Shown in pieces: positions 36,981-46,100 of a stretch of 64,000 nucleotides of DNA. How positions within the stretch are numbered: position 1 is the stretch's first letter; each line of letters starts with the position of its first letter. The notes under the pieces are model-generated. The model worked only from the letters and a program-made list of their open reading frames with translations. It was not told the DNA's origin and searched no databases. This stretch comes from Roseateles_B sp041906185 (GTDB taxonomy: Bacteria; Pseudomonadota; Gammaproteobacteria; Burkholderiales; Burkholderiaceae_C). The position numbers were made by a program, and so were the translations under genes. Location: NCBI GenBank assembly GCA_041906185.1, contig JAYRJQ010000023.1:1-64000 (forward strand), given 5' to 3'.

Positions 36981-37844
36981 TCAGATCGCGTCGCGCTGAT
37001 AGGGCGGGAGCCGCTCGCCGCAATCGCGGCAGAAGCGCGCCTCGGGCAGGTGCCCTTCGCTGAGGCAGTGGGGGCAGCTGCGCGTCGTGGGCGTGCTGCT
37101 GCGCCGCTGGGCCGTCATCTCGGCCGTCACGATGCCCGTGGGCACCGCCAGCACGCCCCAGCCCAGCAGCATCATGGCCGAGGCGATGAGCCGGCCGAGG
37201 TCCGTCTTGGGCGTGATGTCCCCGAAGCCGACCGTCGTCATCGTCGTCACGGCCCAGTACATGGCCGTCGGGATGTTGACGAAGCCGTTCGCCGGCCCCT
37301 CGACCACGTACATGACCGTGCCCATGATCAGCACGGCCATCAGCACGACCGAGAGGAACACGAAGATCTTGCGCGCGCTCGCCTGCAGCGCGCTGCCCAG
37401 GCTGCGGAACTCGTGCAGATAGGCTCCGAGCTTGAAGACACGGAAGATCCGCAGCAGCCGCAGGATGCGCACGTCCACGAGGGCGTAGGCCTCCGGCATG
37501 AACAGCGCCAGGTAGGTGGGCAGCACGGCGAGCAGGTCCACGAGGCCGTAGAAGCTGCGCACATAGCGCCAGGGCCGTGGCACGCAGGCCACGCGCAGCA
37601 CGTACTCGACGGTGAAGAGCGCCGTGAAGAAGTACTCCGCGACATCGAAGGCGCGGTCGTGGCGCAGGCGCCAGTCGGCCACGCTCTCGGCGATCACCAG
37701 GGCCACGCTGAGCAGCACGGCCACCAGCAAGGCCACGTCGAAGGCCTTGCCGGCGCGCGTGTCCGCCTCGAAGATGATGGTGTAGCAGCGGGCCCGCCAG
37801 CCGCTCAGGGGCGCCATGCCGATGGCCGGGTCTGGATGCGTCAT
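36981..37844 (-). CDS. Voltage-gated-type potassium channel with zinc ribbon
   Basis: A 287-residue ion channel subunit: S1-S4 voltage-sensor-like helices with an Arg-rich S4 (RILRLLRIFRVFK), a pore with selectivity filter TVGFGD in YWAVTTMTTVGFGDITP, and S6 (LLGWGVLAVPTGIVTAEM). The C-terminal 45 residues carry CPHC and CRDCG, a likely zinc ribbon (RSCPHCLSEG...FCRDCGERLP). The channel part matches bacterial Kv-like proteins, inferred to be K+ selective from the filter. Monocistronic. Confidence 0.92.
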   Translation of the reverse strand: MTHPDPAIGMAPLSGWRARCYTIIFEADTRAGKAFDVALLVAVLLSVALVIAESVADWRLRHDRAFDVAEYFFTALFTVEYVLRVACVPRPWRYVRSFYGLVDLLAVLPTYLALFMPEAYALVDVRILRLLRIFRVFKLGAYLHEFRSLGSALQASARKIFVFLSVVLMAVLIMGTVMYVVEGPANGFVNIPTAMYWAVTTMTTVGFGDITPKTDLGRLIASAMMLLGWGVLAVPTGIVTAEMTAQRRSSTPTTRSCPHCLSEGHLPEARFCRDCGERLPPYQRDAI

Positions 37845-37903
37845 TTCGCAAGCCTAGCAGCCACCGCAAGGCCATCGGCCCTTCGACGAGGGACAATCAA
37901 GGC

Positions 37904-38140
37904 ATGAAGACACACACCATCGAAGTCCAGAAGCTCAAGGCCGCCGGCAATGCGCACGGCCTGATCATGCTCAAGATCGATGCATTGGTTGCGCCCAAGG
38001 CCAATGTCGAAGGCCTCGAGCCCAGCTCCATCCTGAGCATGACCGAGGCCAATGCCCGCGTGCTGATGTCGCTGCTGAAGGCGCAGATCGCCGAGCTGGA
38101 CACCAAGAAACCCAAGAGCCGCCACGGCCGCCACGGCTGA
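37904..38140 (+). CDS. Small conserved-looking protein
   Basis: A 78-residue protein (MKTHTIEVQKLKAAGNAHG...) with a predicted beta strand, a central helix TEANARVLMSLLKAQIAELD and a basic tail KKPKSRHGRHG. Short, but it has gene-like codon use and lies 20 bp before the UPF0149 gene, with which it is probably co-transcribed. It resembles short proteins of this kind annotated in many Burkholderiales; no function is known. Confidence 0.65.
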   Translation: MKTHTIEVQKLKAAGNAHGLIMLKIDALVAPKANVEGLEPSSILSMTEANARVLMSLLKAQIAELDTKKPKSRHGRHG

Positions 38141-38160
38141 GCCCAGACAGAAGACACACC

Positions 38161-38775
38161 ATGGAATATCCCAGCTACAACCCCGCCTCCGACTACCTGC
38201 CGCTTCGCGACGAGGAGCTGTCGGCGCTCGATGACATGCTGAGCAAGCTGCCCAGCGACGCTGCCATGAACATCGAGGCGCTGGACGGCTACCTGACCGC
38301 CCTGCTGCTGAGCCCGCAGCCGCTGGCCTCGCTGCCCGGCGCGGCCTGGCTGCCCGAGGTCTGGGGCGGCGACGGCGCCGATGGCGTCGCGCCCTTCGTC
38401 AGCGGCAAGCAGAAGAAGCGCGTGATGATGCTGGTGCTGCGCCACGTGCACAGCATCGCCGTGCAGCTCAAGGAGCGGCCCGACGCCTGGGAGCCGATCT
38501 TCAGCATCGCCGTGGACGACGACGGCACCGAGCTGACCGACGCCGAGGACTGGTGCATCGGCTTCATGCTGGGCGTCGACCTCGCCGCCGACGAATGGGC
38601 CACGCGCTTCGAGGACGAGACGCAGGGCGCCCTGCTCTCGCCGATCGCACTGCTGGGCGGCGACGAGAGCCAGCAGGACCCGCAAGACCTGGCACAGCTG
38701 GCGAACCCCCAGCTCAAGGACGCCCTGAGCCGCGAGATCCCGGACGCCGTGCTGGCGCTGGCCGGCCACGGCTGA
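38161..38775 (+). CDS. UPF0149 (YecA/YgfB) family protein
   Basis: A 204-residue cytoplasmic protein of the YecA-like UPF0149 family: ALDDMLSKLPSDAAMNIEALDGYLTALLLSP at the start (given here in two parts by the family motif MNIEALDGYLTAL) and WCIGFMLGVDL in the middle, both diagnostic. The SEC-C zinc tail found in some members is absent. Function unknown. A terminator hairpin follows 18 bp downstream. Confidence 0.85.
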   Translation: MEYPSYNPASDYLPLRDEELSALDDMLSKLPSDAAMNIEALDGYLTALLLSPQPLASLPGAAWLPEVWGGDGADGVAPFVSGKQKKRVMMLVLRHVHSIAVQLKERPDAWEPIFSIAVDDDGTELTDAEDWCIGFMLGVDLAADEWATRFEDETQGALLSPIALLGGDESQQDPQDLAQLANPQLKDALSREIPDAVLALAGHG

Positions 38776-38792
38776 CACGCCCTTGCGGCCAC

Positions 38793-38822
38793 AAAAAAGG
38801 CGACCCGCGGGTCGCCTTTTTC
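38793..38822 (+). terminator. Two-way Rho-independent terminator
   Basis: AAAAAAGGCGACCC pairs with GGGTCGCCTTTTT. It serves the UPF0149 gene and the convergent S9 peptidase at 38837. Confidence 0.93.
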
Positions 38823-38836
38823 ATGGCCGGAGCCGC

Positions 38837-41551
38837 TTACTGTGCGCGGCCCAGATGCTGCAGCCAGAAGGCCTCGTACTTGCGATGCCAGCCGGCAGTC
38901 TTCACCACACCGCCCATGCCGTGCTCGCCGTCCGGATCGAGGAAGAGCTCGACCAGCGACTCCTTGCCGGAGTCCAGCAGCGCGCGGTAGACGTTGACCG
39001 TGTCCTGGTAGAGCACGTTCGGGTCCATCATGCCGTGCACCAGCATCAGCGGCTTGCGCAGGCCACGGGCCATGGGCAGCAGCGAGTACTTGCGCAGGAC
39101 CGGCTTGCTGCGGTCCACCTTGCCGATGGTGCGGCCGCTGTACCAGCTGTTGTAGTTCTCCCATTCCGTCGGGCCCGCCCCGGCGATGCCGGCCGCGAAG
39201 ACGTCGGGCTGCGTGTACATCGTGTACTGCGTCTGGAAGCCGCCGAAGCTCCAGCCGTTGAGGCCGATGCGCTGGCCGTCCACGCCGAAGTTCGCCTTCA
39301 TGTGCCCGACGAGGTCCAGCAGGTCCTCGGTCTGCGGCAGGCCGACCTGCTCGAAGTTGGCATCGGCGAAGCGACGGCCGTAGTTGGAATGGCCGCGGGT
39401 GTCGATGGCGACGGTCACGTAGCCGTGCTTGGCCGCCATGTACATGCCGAACAGGTAGCCGGTGGGCTGGAAGCTGTCGGTCTCGATCGTGTGGCGGTCG
39501 TTCAGCGGGCCGCCGTAGACGTACACCACCGCGGGGCGACGGTCGCTGGCCTGCCAGCCCTTGGGTTTGAAGACATAGGCGTTGAGCGTGTCGCCGTGGC
39601 GGTTCTTGAAGCTGAATCGCTCGGGGCGCAGCGGATGGACGGCGTCGAAGGCCGGATCATTGCTTTGCGTCAGCACCTTGGGCGCCTTGGCCTCGCCGGT
39701 GCCGGCGAGCAGCTTGAGCTCCGGACGCTGCGACCAGTGGCCGGCGTTGGCCGCCACCCAGCGGCCGTCGTAGGAGACGGCGGCGTTGCGGTGGTAGTCG
39801 GGCGACTGGCCCAGGGCCTGCATGCGGCCGCTGGCCATGTCGACGCGCCACACGTTCATGGCGGCGTAGTCGCCCTTGTTGCTGACCACGAACATCTGCT
39901 GGCTGTCCGGCGTGAAGCCGAGGACGCGGTGCGCCTCGAACTCACCCTCCACCAGGCGCTTGAGGCGCTTGCTGGCGAGGTCGTAGGCGTAGGGCTGGCG
40001 CCAGTCGTGATCGGCCAGCAGGAGCACCAGCGTCTTGCCGTCCGGCGTGAACTCGGGCTCCATGACGTTGACCAGCTCGTGGTGCACGTCGCCGCGGCGC
40101 TCGAGGATCATCTCGGGCTTGGCGTTCTCGTCGGCCTTGCCCAGGTAGACGCGCAGCAGTTCCTTCTCGCGCTCGAAGGTCACGAAGGCGTAGTGGCTGC
40201 CGTCACGGGCCCAGGCCACGGGGCTCATCTCGAACCAGACGTCGCCGCCCTTGTTCGTGAACACCGGCTGCGGCTGGGCCGTGGGTGCGGCACCTTCGGC
40301 CGCGACCTTGCGGATGTACAGCGCGAGCGGCTGCTCCATGCGCTTGTCGTCCGAGACCTCGCGCTCGACCTTCTTGGCGGTGGCGAAGCGGGTGTTGTAG
40401 TCCATGATCTCGACCATGCGGCCGGGCTTGGGCGCCGGGCCCTTGCCGTCGGCGGCGGTCAGCGGCGCCTGGGCCAGCAGGGACATCCAGCGGCCGTTCT
40501 CGCTCAGGCGGGTGCTGCTGATGCGGTACTTGCGCTCGGCGTCGTCGTCATGGATCAGCTCGCGGTTGAGCACCTGCACGCCGGCGGCATTGAAGCGGCT
40601 GCGCAGCACGCGGGTGTCGTCCTGGTAGATGAAGCCCTGGTCGTCCGGCGTGAAGGCCACTGCGCGCAGGTTGCGCTGCGTGCTCAGCAGCGGCTGGATC
40701 TTGCCGTCGGCCGCCTGCCAGCGGTAGAGGCCGCCGCGGTACTGGAAGATCAGCTCGTCGCGCTGGTTGGCCCACACGACCTGGCTCACGCCGGGATAGA
40801 GGTCACCCGGCTTGAGCTTGTTGCGGGCTTCCTTCTTCTTCAGCTCGTCGCGGAGCTCCCAGAGCTCCTTCTCCTTGTCGGCCGGCTTGTCAGCGGGCTT
40901 CTCCGCCTTGGCCGTCGCAGCCGCTGCGCTGGCGGCACTGGCGGCGGGCGCCGCGGCCTCGGCCACCGGCTTGCCGGCACGCCGGGCCGCGAGGGCCTCG
41001 GCGGCCTTCTTCTCGGCTTCCGCCTCGGCCTTGTCGGCGGCCTTCTCGGCGTCGTCCTTCGCCTTCTTCTCGGCGAGCTCCTTCTTCAGCCGCTCGATCG
41101 CGCGGGCCTCGAACTGGCCCAGGTCGACGTTCTCGCCGCGCAGATAGGCCTGCTGCAGCTCCTCGCGCTGCTGGCGCTCGGCCCACTCGGTCTGGCGCTG
41201 CTGGGCCTTGCGGGCGAAGCGGGCCAGGTCTTCCGGCGCATCGAAGGCGGCCATGGCGGCCGGCGAGGTCAGGCGCAGCGTCTTGCCGGTCTGGGTGTCA
41301 TGGATGTAGAGATCCGTGCCCGGCTCGCCGAACGGATTCCAGAGGTAGGCCAGGTAGCGGCCGCTGTGGCTGAACTGCGGATCGCGCGCCGCCTCGCCCC
41401 GGTAGGGCTGGGTGCGGAACAGGCTCTCGAGGCTCAGCGACGGAGCGGCGACGTTCGGGGTGGCAGGGGCGGCCTGCGTCTGCAGGCTCGTCGCGGCACT
41501 GAGGGCCAGCACGAGGGCGCAGGCGACAGAAGCGGGTTTCCAGGCTTTCAA
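38837..41551 (-). CDS. S9 family prolyl oligopeptidase with charged insertion
   Basis: A 904-residue exported peptidase: signal peptide (1-28, ending TQA), beta-propeller starting YRGEAARDPQFSHSGRYLAYLW (read as two runs), and a DPP-IV-like hydrolase domain with Ser in GWSFGG, Asp in HGMMDPN and His in GEHGMG. Between about residues 120 and 250 lies an Ala/Lys/Glu-rich helical insertion (KKELAEKKAKDDAEKAADKA, AAAPAASAASAAAATAKAE) not typical of the family and probably coiled. It looks like a paralogue of the S9 peptidase at 24959. Monocistronic. Confidence 0.9.
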   Translation of the reverse strand: MKAWKPASVACALVLALSAATSLQTQAAPATPNVAAPSLSLESLFRTQPYRGEAARDPQFSHSGRYLAYLWNPFGEPGTDLYIHDTQTGKTLRLTSPAAMAAFDAPEDLARFARKAQQRQTEWAERQQREELQQAYLRGENVDLGQFEARAIERLKKELAEKKAKDDAEKAADKAEAEAEKKAAEALAARRAGKPVAEAAAPAASAASAAAATAKAEKPADKPADKEKELWELRDELKKKEARNKLKPGDLYPGVSQVVWANQRDELIFQYRGGLYRWQAADGKIQPLLSTQRNLRAVAFTPDDQGFIYQDDTRVLRSRFNAAGVQVLNRELIHDDDAERKYRISSTRLSENGRWMSLLAQAPLTAADGKGPAPKPGRMVEIMDYNTRFATAKKVEREVSDDKRMEQPLALYIRKVAAEGAAPTAQPQPVFTNKGGDVWFEMSPVAWARDGSHYAFVTFEREKELLRVYLGKADENAKPEMILERRGDVHHELVNVMEPEFTPDGKTLVLLLADHDWRQPYAYDLASKRLKRLVEGEFEAHRVLGFTPDSQQMFVVSNKGDYAAMNVWRVDMASGRMQALGQSPDYHRNAAVSYDGRWVAANAGHWSQRPELKLLAGTGEAKAPKVLTQSNDPAFDAVHPLRPERFSFKNRHGDTLNAYVFKPKGWQASDRRPAVVYVYGGPLNDRHTIETDSFQPTGYLFGMYMAAKHGYVTVAIDTRGHSNYGRRFADANFEQVGLPQTEDLLDLVGHMKANFGVDGQRIGLNGWSFGGFQTQYTMYTQPDVFAAGIAGAGPTEWENYNSWYSGRTIGKVDRSKPVLRKYSLLPMARGLRKPLMLVHGMMDPNVLYQDTVNVYRALLDSGKESLVELFLDPDGEHGMGGVVKTAGWHRKYEAFWLQHLGRAQ

Positions 41552-41843
41552 GGGGATCTCCTCAACGGGCTCCGGCGGGTGCGCCAGGCGGGCGGGATTC
41601 TAGGAACAGCCTCCAGACTTGCGGCCCCCCGGGGCCCTGCTTTGCGCTGGACGGCGGAATCCGGCCCCTCAAGCACGAGGGACGCGGGCGCCAAACGCAC
41701 GGCAAACGCCACGCAAACGCCCTGGAATGCGCGGAAATACGGGTTTTGTTCGAAGCCACGGCCGCAAGTGCTGCGCTACCATCGATTCACCGGAGCGCGG
41801 GGTCAGCCCTTGCGCCAGGCAACAAGGGGCCCCCGTGGCTGTC

Positions 41844-42131
41844 ATGCTCCAGAAAATCATCGCTGCGCTCGGCCTGCTCTGCGTCCTGTGGATCGCCGTG
41901 CACATGATGCTCGGCCCGCGTCAGCGGCAGGCCCTGGAGCGCGGGCCGCGCGCCACCTGGCGCTGGCTGCAGCGCCATCTGCTGTGGCGCTTCAATTCCC
42001 GCGAGCGCCGCCGCCTTGCCCGCGAGGAAGCCCTCGGCGCCATCCAGCGCGCCAAGCGCGCCGCCAATGACGACGGGCTCTGGGAAGGCAATGTCTACCG
42101 GCCCAAAAAATTCGAAAAGCCGAAAAAGTAG
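41844..42131 (+). CDS. Small membrane-anchored protein
   Basis: A 95-residue protein with one N-terminal membrane helix (IIAALGLLCVLWIAVHMML) and a basic cytoplasmic part (WRWLQRHLLWRFNSRERRRL, VYRPKKFEKPKK). ATG 41844 is used; GTG 41835 with an AAGGGG 5 bp upstream is also possible. No known family. It is followed by a C-rich repeat block. Confidence 0.6.
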   Translation: MLQKIIAALGLLCVLWIAVHMMLGPRQRQALERGPRATWRWLQRHLLWRFNSRERRRLAREEALGAIQRAKRAANDDGLWEGNVYRPKKFEKPKK

Positions 42132-42279
42132 CCCCCCCCTGCTGGCTTCGCCAGCCCCCCCAGGGGGGGCGGCGCCGGCTGACCGGCGGAGCCGGATCAG
42201 CGGCACCCGTTGGGGCGCGATGCGCTCTCGCGCAATCGCGGTTGAATGCACGGCACTTCGGCAGCCGTTGGGGCGCGAT
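42132..42279. repeat. C/G-rich hairpin and 14-bp direct repeats
   Basis: A GCTGGC-TTC-GCCAGC hairpin (42141-42155) is framed by C-runs and followed by a G-run. Further on, CGTTGGGGCGCGAT occurs at 42208-42221 and again at 42266-42279. Such C-rich hairpins are frequent between genes in this bacterial group. Possibly a terminator for both flanking genes, with no T-run. Confidence 0.6.
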
Positions 42280-42326
42280 CATGTCAGGTGCCTCGTTGAC
42301 GCACGGGTCGGTTCCGAGCGGACGGG

Positions 42327-43175
42327 TCAGGCGTCCGTCACGAGGGCGTTCACCGCGCGCAGTCCCGCCAGTGCGCCGCAGTCCAGTCCCACATCGAGCT
42401 GCCCCGGCACCCGGGACTCACGCGGATTGATGCGCAGCAGCCGGCCATGCAGCCGCTGCAGCACGTGCTGGCTGAACATCCGGACCGAGGGCACCGCCGT
42501 GCCCGCTCCGAGCTCGATGACCAGCGGCCGTCGCGCGGCAGCCAGGCGCGGCGCCACGCGGTGGGCCTGCGCACGCTCGCGGGCATCGACCCAGGCGTCG
42601 TCGCCGAACATGAGCACATTGGGCCGCGCCAGGGCGCCGCAGTGCGGGCACAGGGGCCAGGCGTTGCGCAGCTCGCAGCGGTCCTCGTCGACGTCGGGCT
42701 CGAAGGCATCGGCCAGCCAGACTTCGTCCGTGCAGGCATGGCTGCACTGCAGGTGGCGCAGCGAGCCATGGCATTCCCAGACCAGCGCCTCGTCGACGCC
42801 CGCGCGCTGGAACTGCCCATCCACATTGCTCGTGTAGACCACGCCCCCGAGGTCCGCGCGCGCCATCCAGCGCTGCAGGATCGCGAACCCCTCGTGCGGC
42901 ACGGTGCGGCGGTACAGCGCCAGCCGGTGGCCATAGAAGCCCCAGGCCTGGCGCGGGGCCTCGGCGAAGCGCGCGGGGTTGGCCGCGGCGTAGAAGTCGA
43001 TGCCGCTGCGCGCGAGTGCCGGATAGGCCTGCCAGAAGCCCTCGCGGCCGCGGAAGTCGGGCAGGCCCGAATCCACGCCCATGCCGGCGCCGGCAGCGAC
43101 GACGATCAGGTCCGCCTGCTCGACGAGCTCGGCGGCATGCTGCAGCAGGGCCGGATCCAGGCCCGCCTCAGCCAC
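42327..43175 (-). CDS. SIR2 family NAD-dependent deacylase
   Basis: A 282-residue sirtuin: NAD-binding AGAGMGVDSGLPDFRG (residues 27-42), TSNVDGQFQRAG (usually TQNVD), His in WECHGSLRH as the general base, and zinc cysteines in LQCSHAC and CPHCG. The tail contains LINPRES-like LRINPRESRVPG. It belongs to a group of bacterial Sir2-like proteins with this altered TSNVD motif; whether it deacetylates or has another NAD-dependent activity is open. Its start overlaps the end of the UvrA gene by 8 bp, so the two may be translationally coupled. Confidence 0.88.
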   Translation of the reverse strand: MAEAGLDPALLQHAAELVEQADLIVVAAGAGMGVDSGLPDFRGREGFWQAYPALARSGIDFYAAANPARFAEAPRQAWGFYGHRLALYRRTVPHEGFAILQRWMARADLGGVVYTSNVDGQFQRAGVDEALVWECHGSLRHLQCSHACTDEVWLADAFEPDVDEDRCELRNAWPLCPHCGALARPNVLMFGDDAWVDARERAQAHRVAPRLAAARRPLVIELGAGTAVPSVRMFSQHVLQRLHGRLLRINPRESRVPGQLDVGLDCGALAGLRAVNALVTDA

Positions 43176-46100
43176 GATGGAGCACCGGCGCCAGCGCGCG
43201 GCCGGTGTGGCTGCCGCTGGCCACCACGGCCTCCGGCGTGCCCGCCACCACGACGCGCCCGCCGCCCGTACCGCCCTCGGGGCCCAGGTCCAGGATCCAG
43301 TCGGCCTCCGCGATCACGTCGAGGTCGTGCTCGATCACCACCACCGAATGCCCACCCTCGACCAGCCGGTGCAGCACGCGGATCAGCTTCTCGACATCCG
43401 CCATGTGCAGGCCCACGGTGGGCTCGTCCAGCACATAGAGCGTGTGCGGCGACTTCTGCCCGCGGCGCGTGACGTCGTCCCGCACCTTGACCAGCTCGCT
43501 GACCAGCTTGATGCGCTGCGCCTCGCCACCGGAGAGCGTGGGGCTCGGCTGCCCCAGCGTGAGGTAGCCCAGGCCCACGTCCTGGAGCAGCTTGAGCGGG
43601 TGGGCGATGGACGGCATGGCCGCGAAGAACTCGACCGCCTCGTCCACCTCCATGGCCAGCACGTCGCCGATGCTCTTGCCGCGCCAGCTCACGCCCAGCG
43701 TTTCGGGATTGAAGCGCTGGCCATGGCACTGGTCGCACAGCACCTTCACGTCGGGCAGGAAGCTCATCTCGATGGTCTTCATGCCCTGGCCCTCGCAGCC
43801 GGGGCAGCGGCCCTCGCCCGTGTTGAAGCTGAAGCGGCCGGCGGCATAGCCGCGCGCCTTGGCCTCCAGCGTCTCGGCGAAGAGCTTGCGGATGGCGTCC
43901 CAGAAGCCGATGTAGGTGGCCGGGCAGGAGCGCGGGGTCTTGCCGATGGGGGTCTGGTCGACCTCCAGCACGCGGTCCACCTGCTCATGGCCCGTGACGG
44001 ACTCGCAGCCGATCCAGCGCGAAGGCGCCTTGCGCAGCGGCACGGCCATCGCCATGTTGGCCAGCAGGACGTCGCGCGCCAGCGTGGACTTGCCCGAGCC
44101 CGAGACGCCCGTCACCGCGACCAGGCGCTGCAGCGGCACGTCCACCGTCACGCCCTGCAGGTTGTGCAGCGTCGCGCCGTGCACGCCGAGCTTCGGACCC
44201 TCGCCGGTCCAGGGCCGGCGGCCCTGCAGCGGGTGGCGCAGGGGCTGAGCCAGGAAGCGGCCGGTGAGCGAATCGGCATGCGCCGCCAGCTCCGCCGCCG
44301 TGCCCTGGGCGATGACGCGCCCGCCGCGCTTGCCGGCGCCCGGGCCGATGTCGATGATGTGGTCGGCGCGGCGGATGGTGTCCTCGTCATGCTCGACGAC
44401 CACCAGCGTGTTGCCCTTGTCCCCCAGCGTGGCCAGGGCATCGAGCAGGATCTGGTTGTCCCGCGGGTGCAGGCCGATGGTGGGTTCGTCCAGCACGTAG
44501 CAGACGCCCTGCAAATGGCTGCCCAGCTGCGCCGCGAGGCGGATGCGCTGCGCCTCGCCGCCCGAGAGCGTCGGCGCCGCGCGGTCCAGGGTGAGGTAGC
44601 CGAGGCCGACCTGCTCCAGGAACTCCAGGCGGCCCTGGATCTCGCTCACGACGTCGCGGGCGATCTCGGCGTCCCGCCCGCGCAGGGCAAGACCTGACAC
44701 CCACTCGCGCGCCTCGCTGACGCTCCAGCCGGCCACCGCCGCGATGCCCTCGCCCTCGAAGGTGACGGCCCGCGCGGTCGGGTTCAGGCGCGCGCCGTGG
44801 CATTCGGGGCAGGCCGCATCGGCCAGGCCCTCGACCTCGACCTCGGCGTTGAAGCTCTGCTCGCGACCGCGGTTGTCCTTGTCCTGCTGCGAGTCGTCGA
44901 GGAGCTTGCGCTGCTCCTTGCTGAGCGCCAGGCCCGTACCCACGCAGCTGTGGCACCAGCCGTGCTTGGAGTTGTAGCTGAACAGGCGCGGATCGAGCTC
45001 GGGGTAGCTCTCGCCGCAGGTGGGGCAGGCGCGCTTGGTGGAAAACACGCGCACGGCGCCGAGCCCGGCCGTCGAGGCGCCGCTCTTCAGCGCCGTCTGC
45101 AGGCCGTCCAGCGGGCTCAGCACATGCAGCACGCCCTTGCCGTGATCCAGGGCCTTGAGCAGCAACTCGCGCAGCTCGCCTTCCTTCTCGGGCGACACGA
45201 CGAGATCTCCCACCGGCAGCTCCAGCGTGTGCTCCTTGAAGCGGTCCAGCTTGGGCCAGGGCGCCACGGGCAGGAACTCGCCGTCCACGCGCAGATGGCT
45301 GTGACCGCGGCCCTTGGCCCACTTGGCGAGGTCGGTGTAGAGGCCCTTGCGGTTCATCACCAGCGGGGCCAGCAGGCCGATGTGCTGGCCGCGGTAGTCC
45401 CGCATCAGCTGCGCAAGGATGGACTCGACGCTCTGCGGCTTCACCGGCGTGCCGTCGTGGCGGCAGTGCTGCACGCCGAGCTTCACGTAGAGCAGGCGCA
45501 GGAAGTGCCAGACCTCGGTGGTGGTGGCCACCGTGCTCTTGCGGCCGCCGCGTGAGAGGCGCTGCTCGATGGCGACGGTAGGCGGGATGCCCCACACCGC
45601 GTCGACCTCCGGCCGCCCGGCCGGCTGCACGATGGAGCGCGCATAGGCATTGAGCGATTCGAGGTAGCGGCGCTGGCCCTCGTTGAAGAGGATGTCGAAG
45701 GCGAGCGTGGACTTGCCCGAGCCCGAGACGCCGGTGATCACGTTGAACTTGCCGCGCGGGATGGCGACGTCCACCGACTTCAGGTTGTGCTCGCGCGCAT
45801 TGACGATGCGGATGGCCTCCTCGGCCTGCGCGCGGCGCGCACGCACGAGGCTCTGCAGCGGGCGCCCCTCCTCCACCTGGGCCGCCGGGCGGTCCATGTG
45901 CAGGGCGTACTCGCGCAGGGCCTCGGCCGTGTGCGAGGTGGGGTGCTCGCGCACCTCCTCGGGCGTGCCCTGGCAGACGATGAGGCCGCCGTCCTCGCCG
46001 CCCTCGGGGCCGAGGTCGATCAGCCAGTCCGCCGCGCGGATGACATCGAGGTTGTGCTCGATGAGGATCAGCGAATGCCCGGCGCTCAGCAGCTTGCGCA

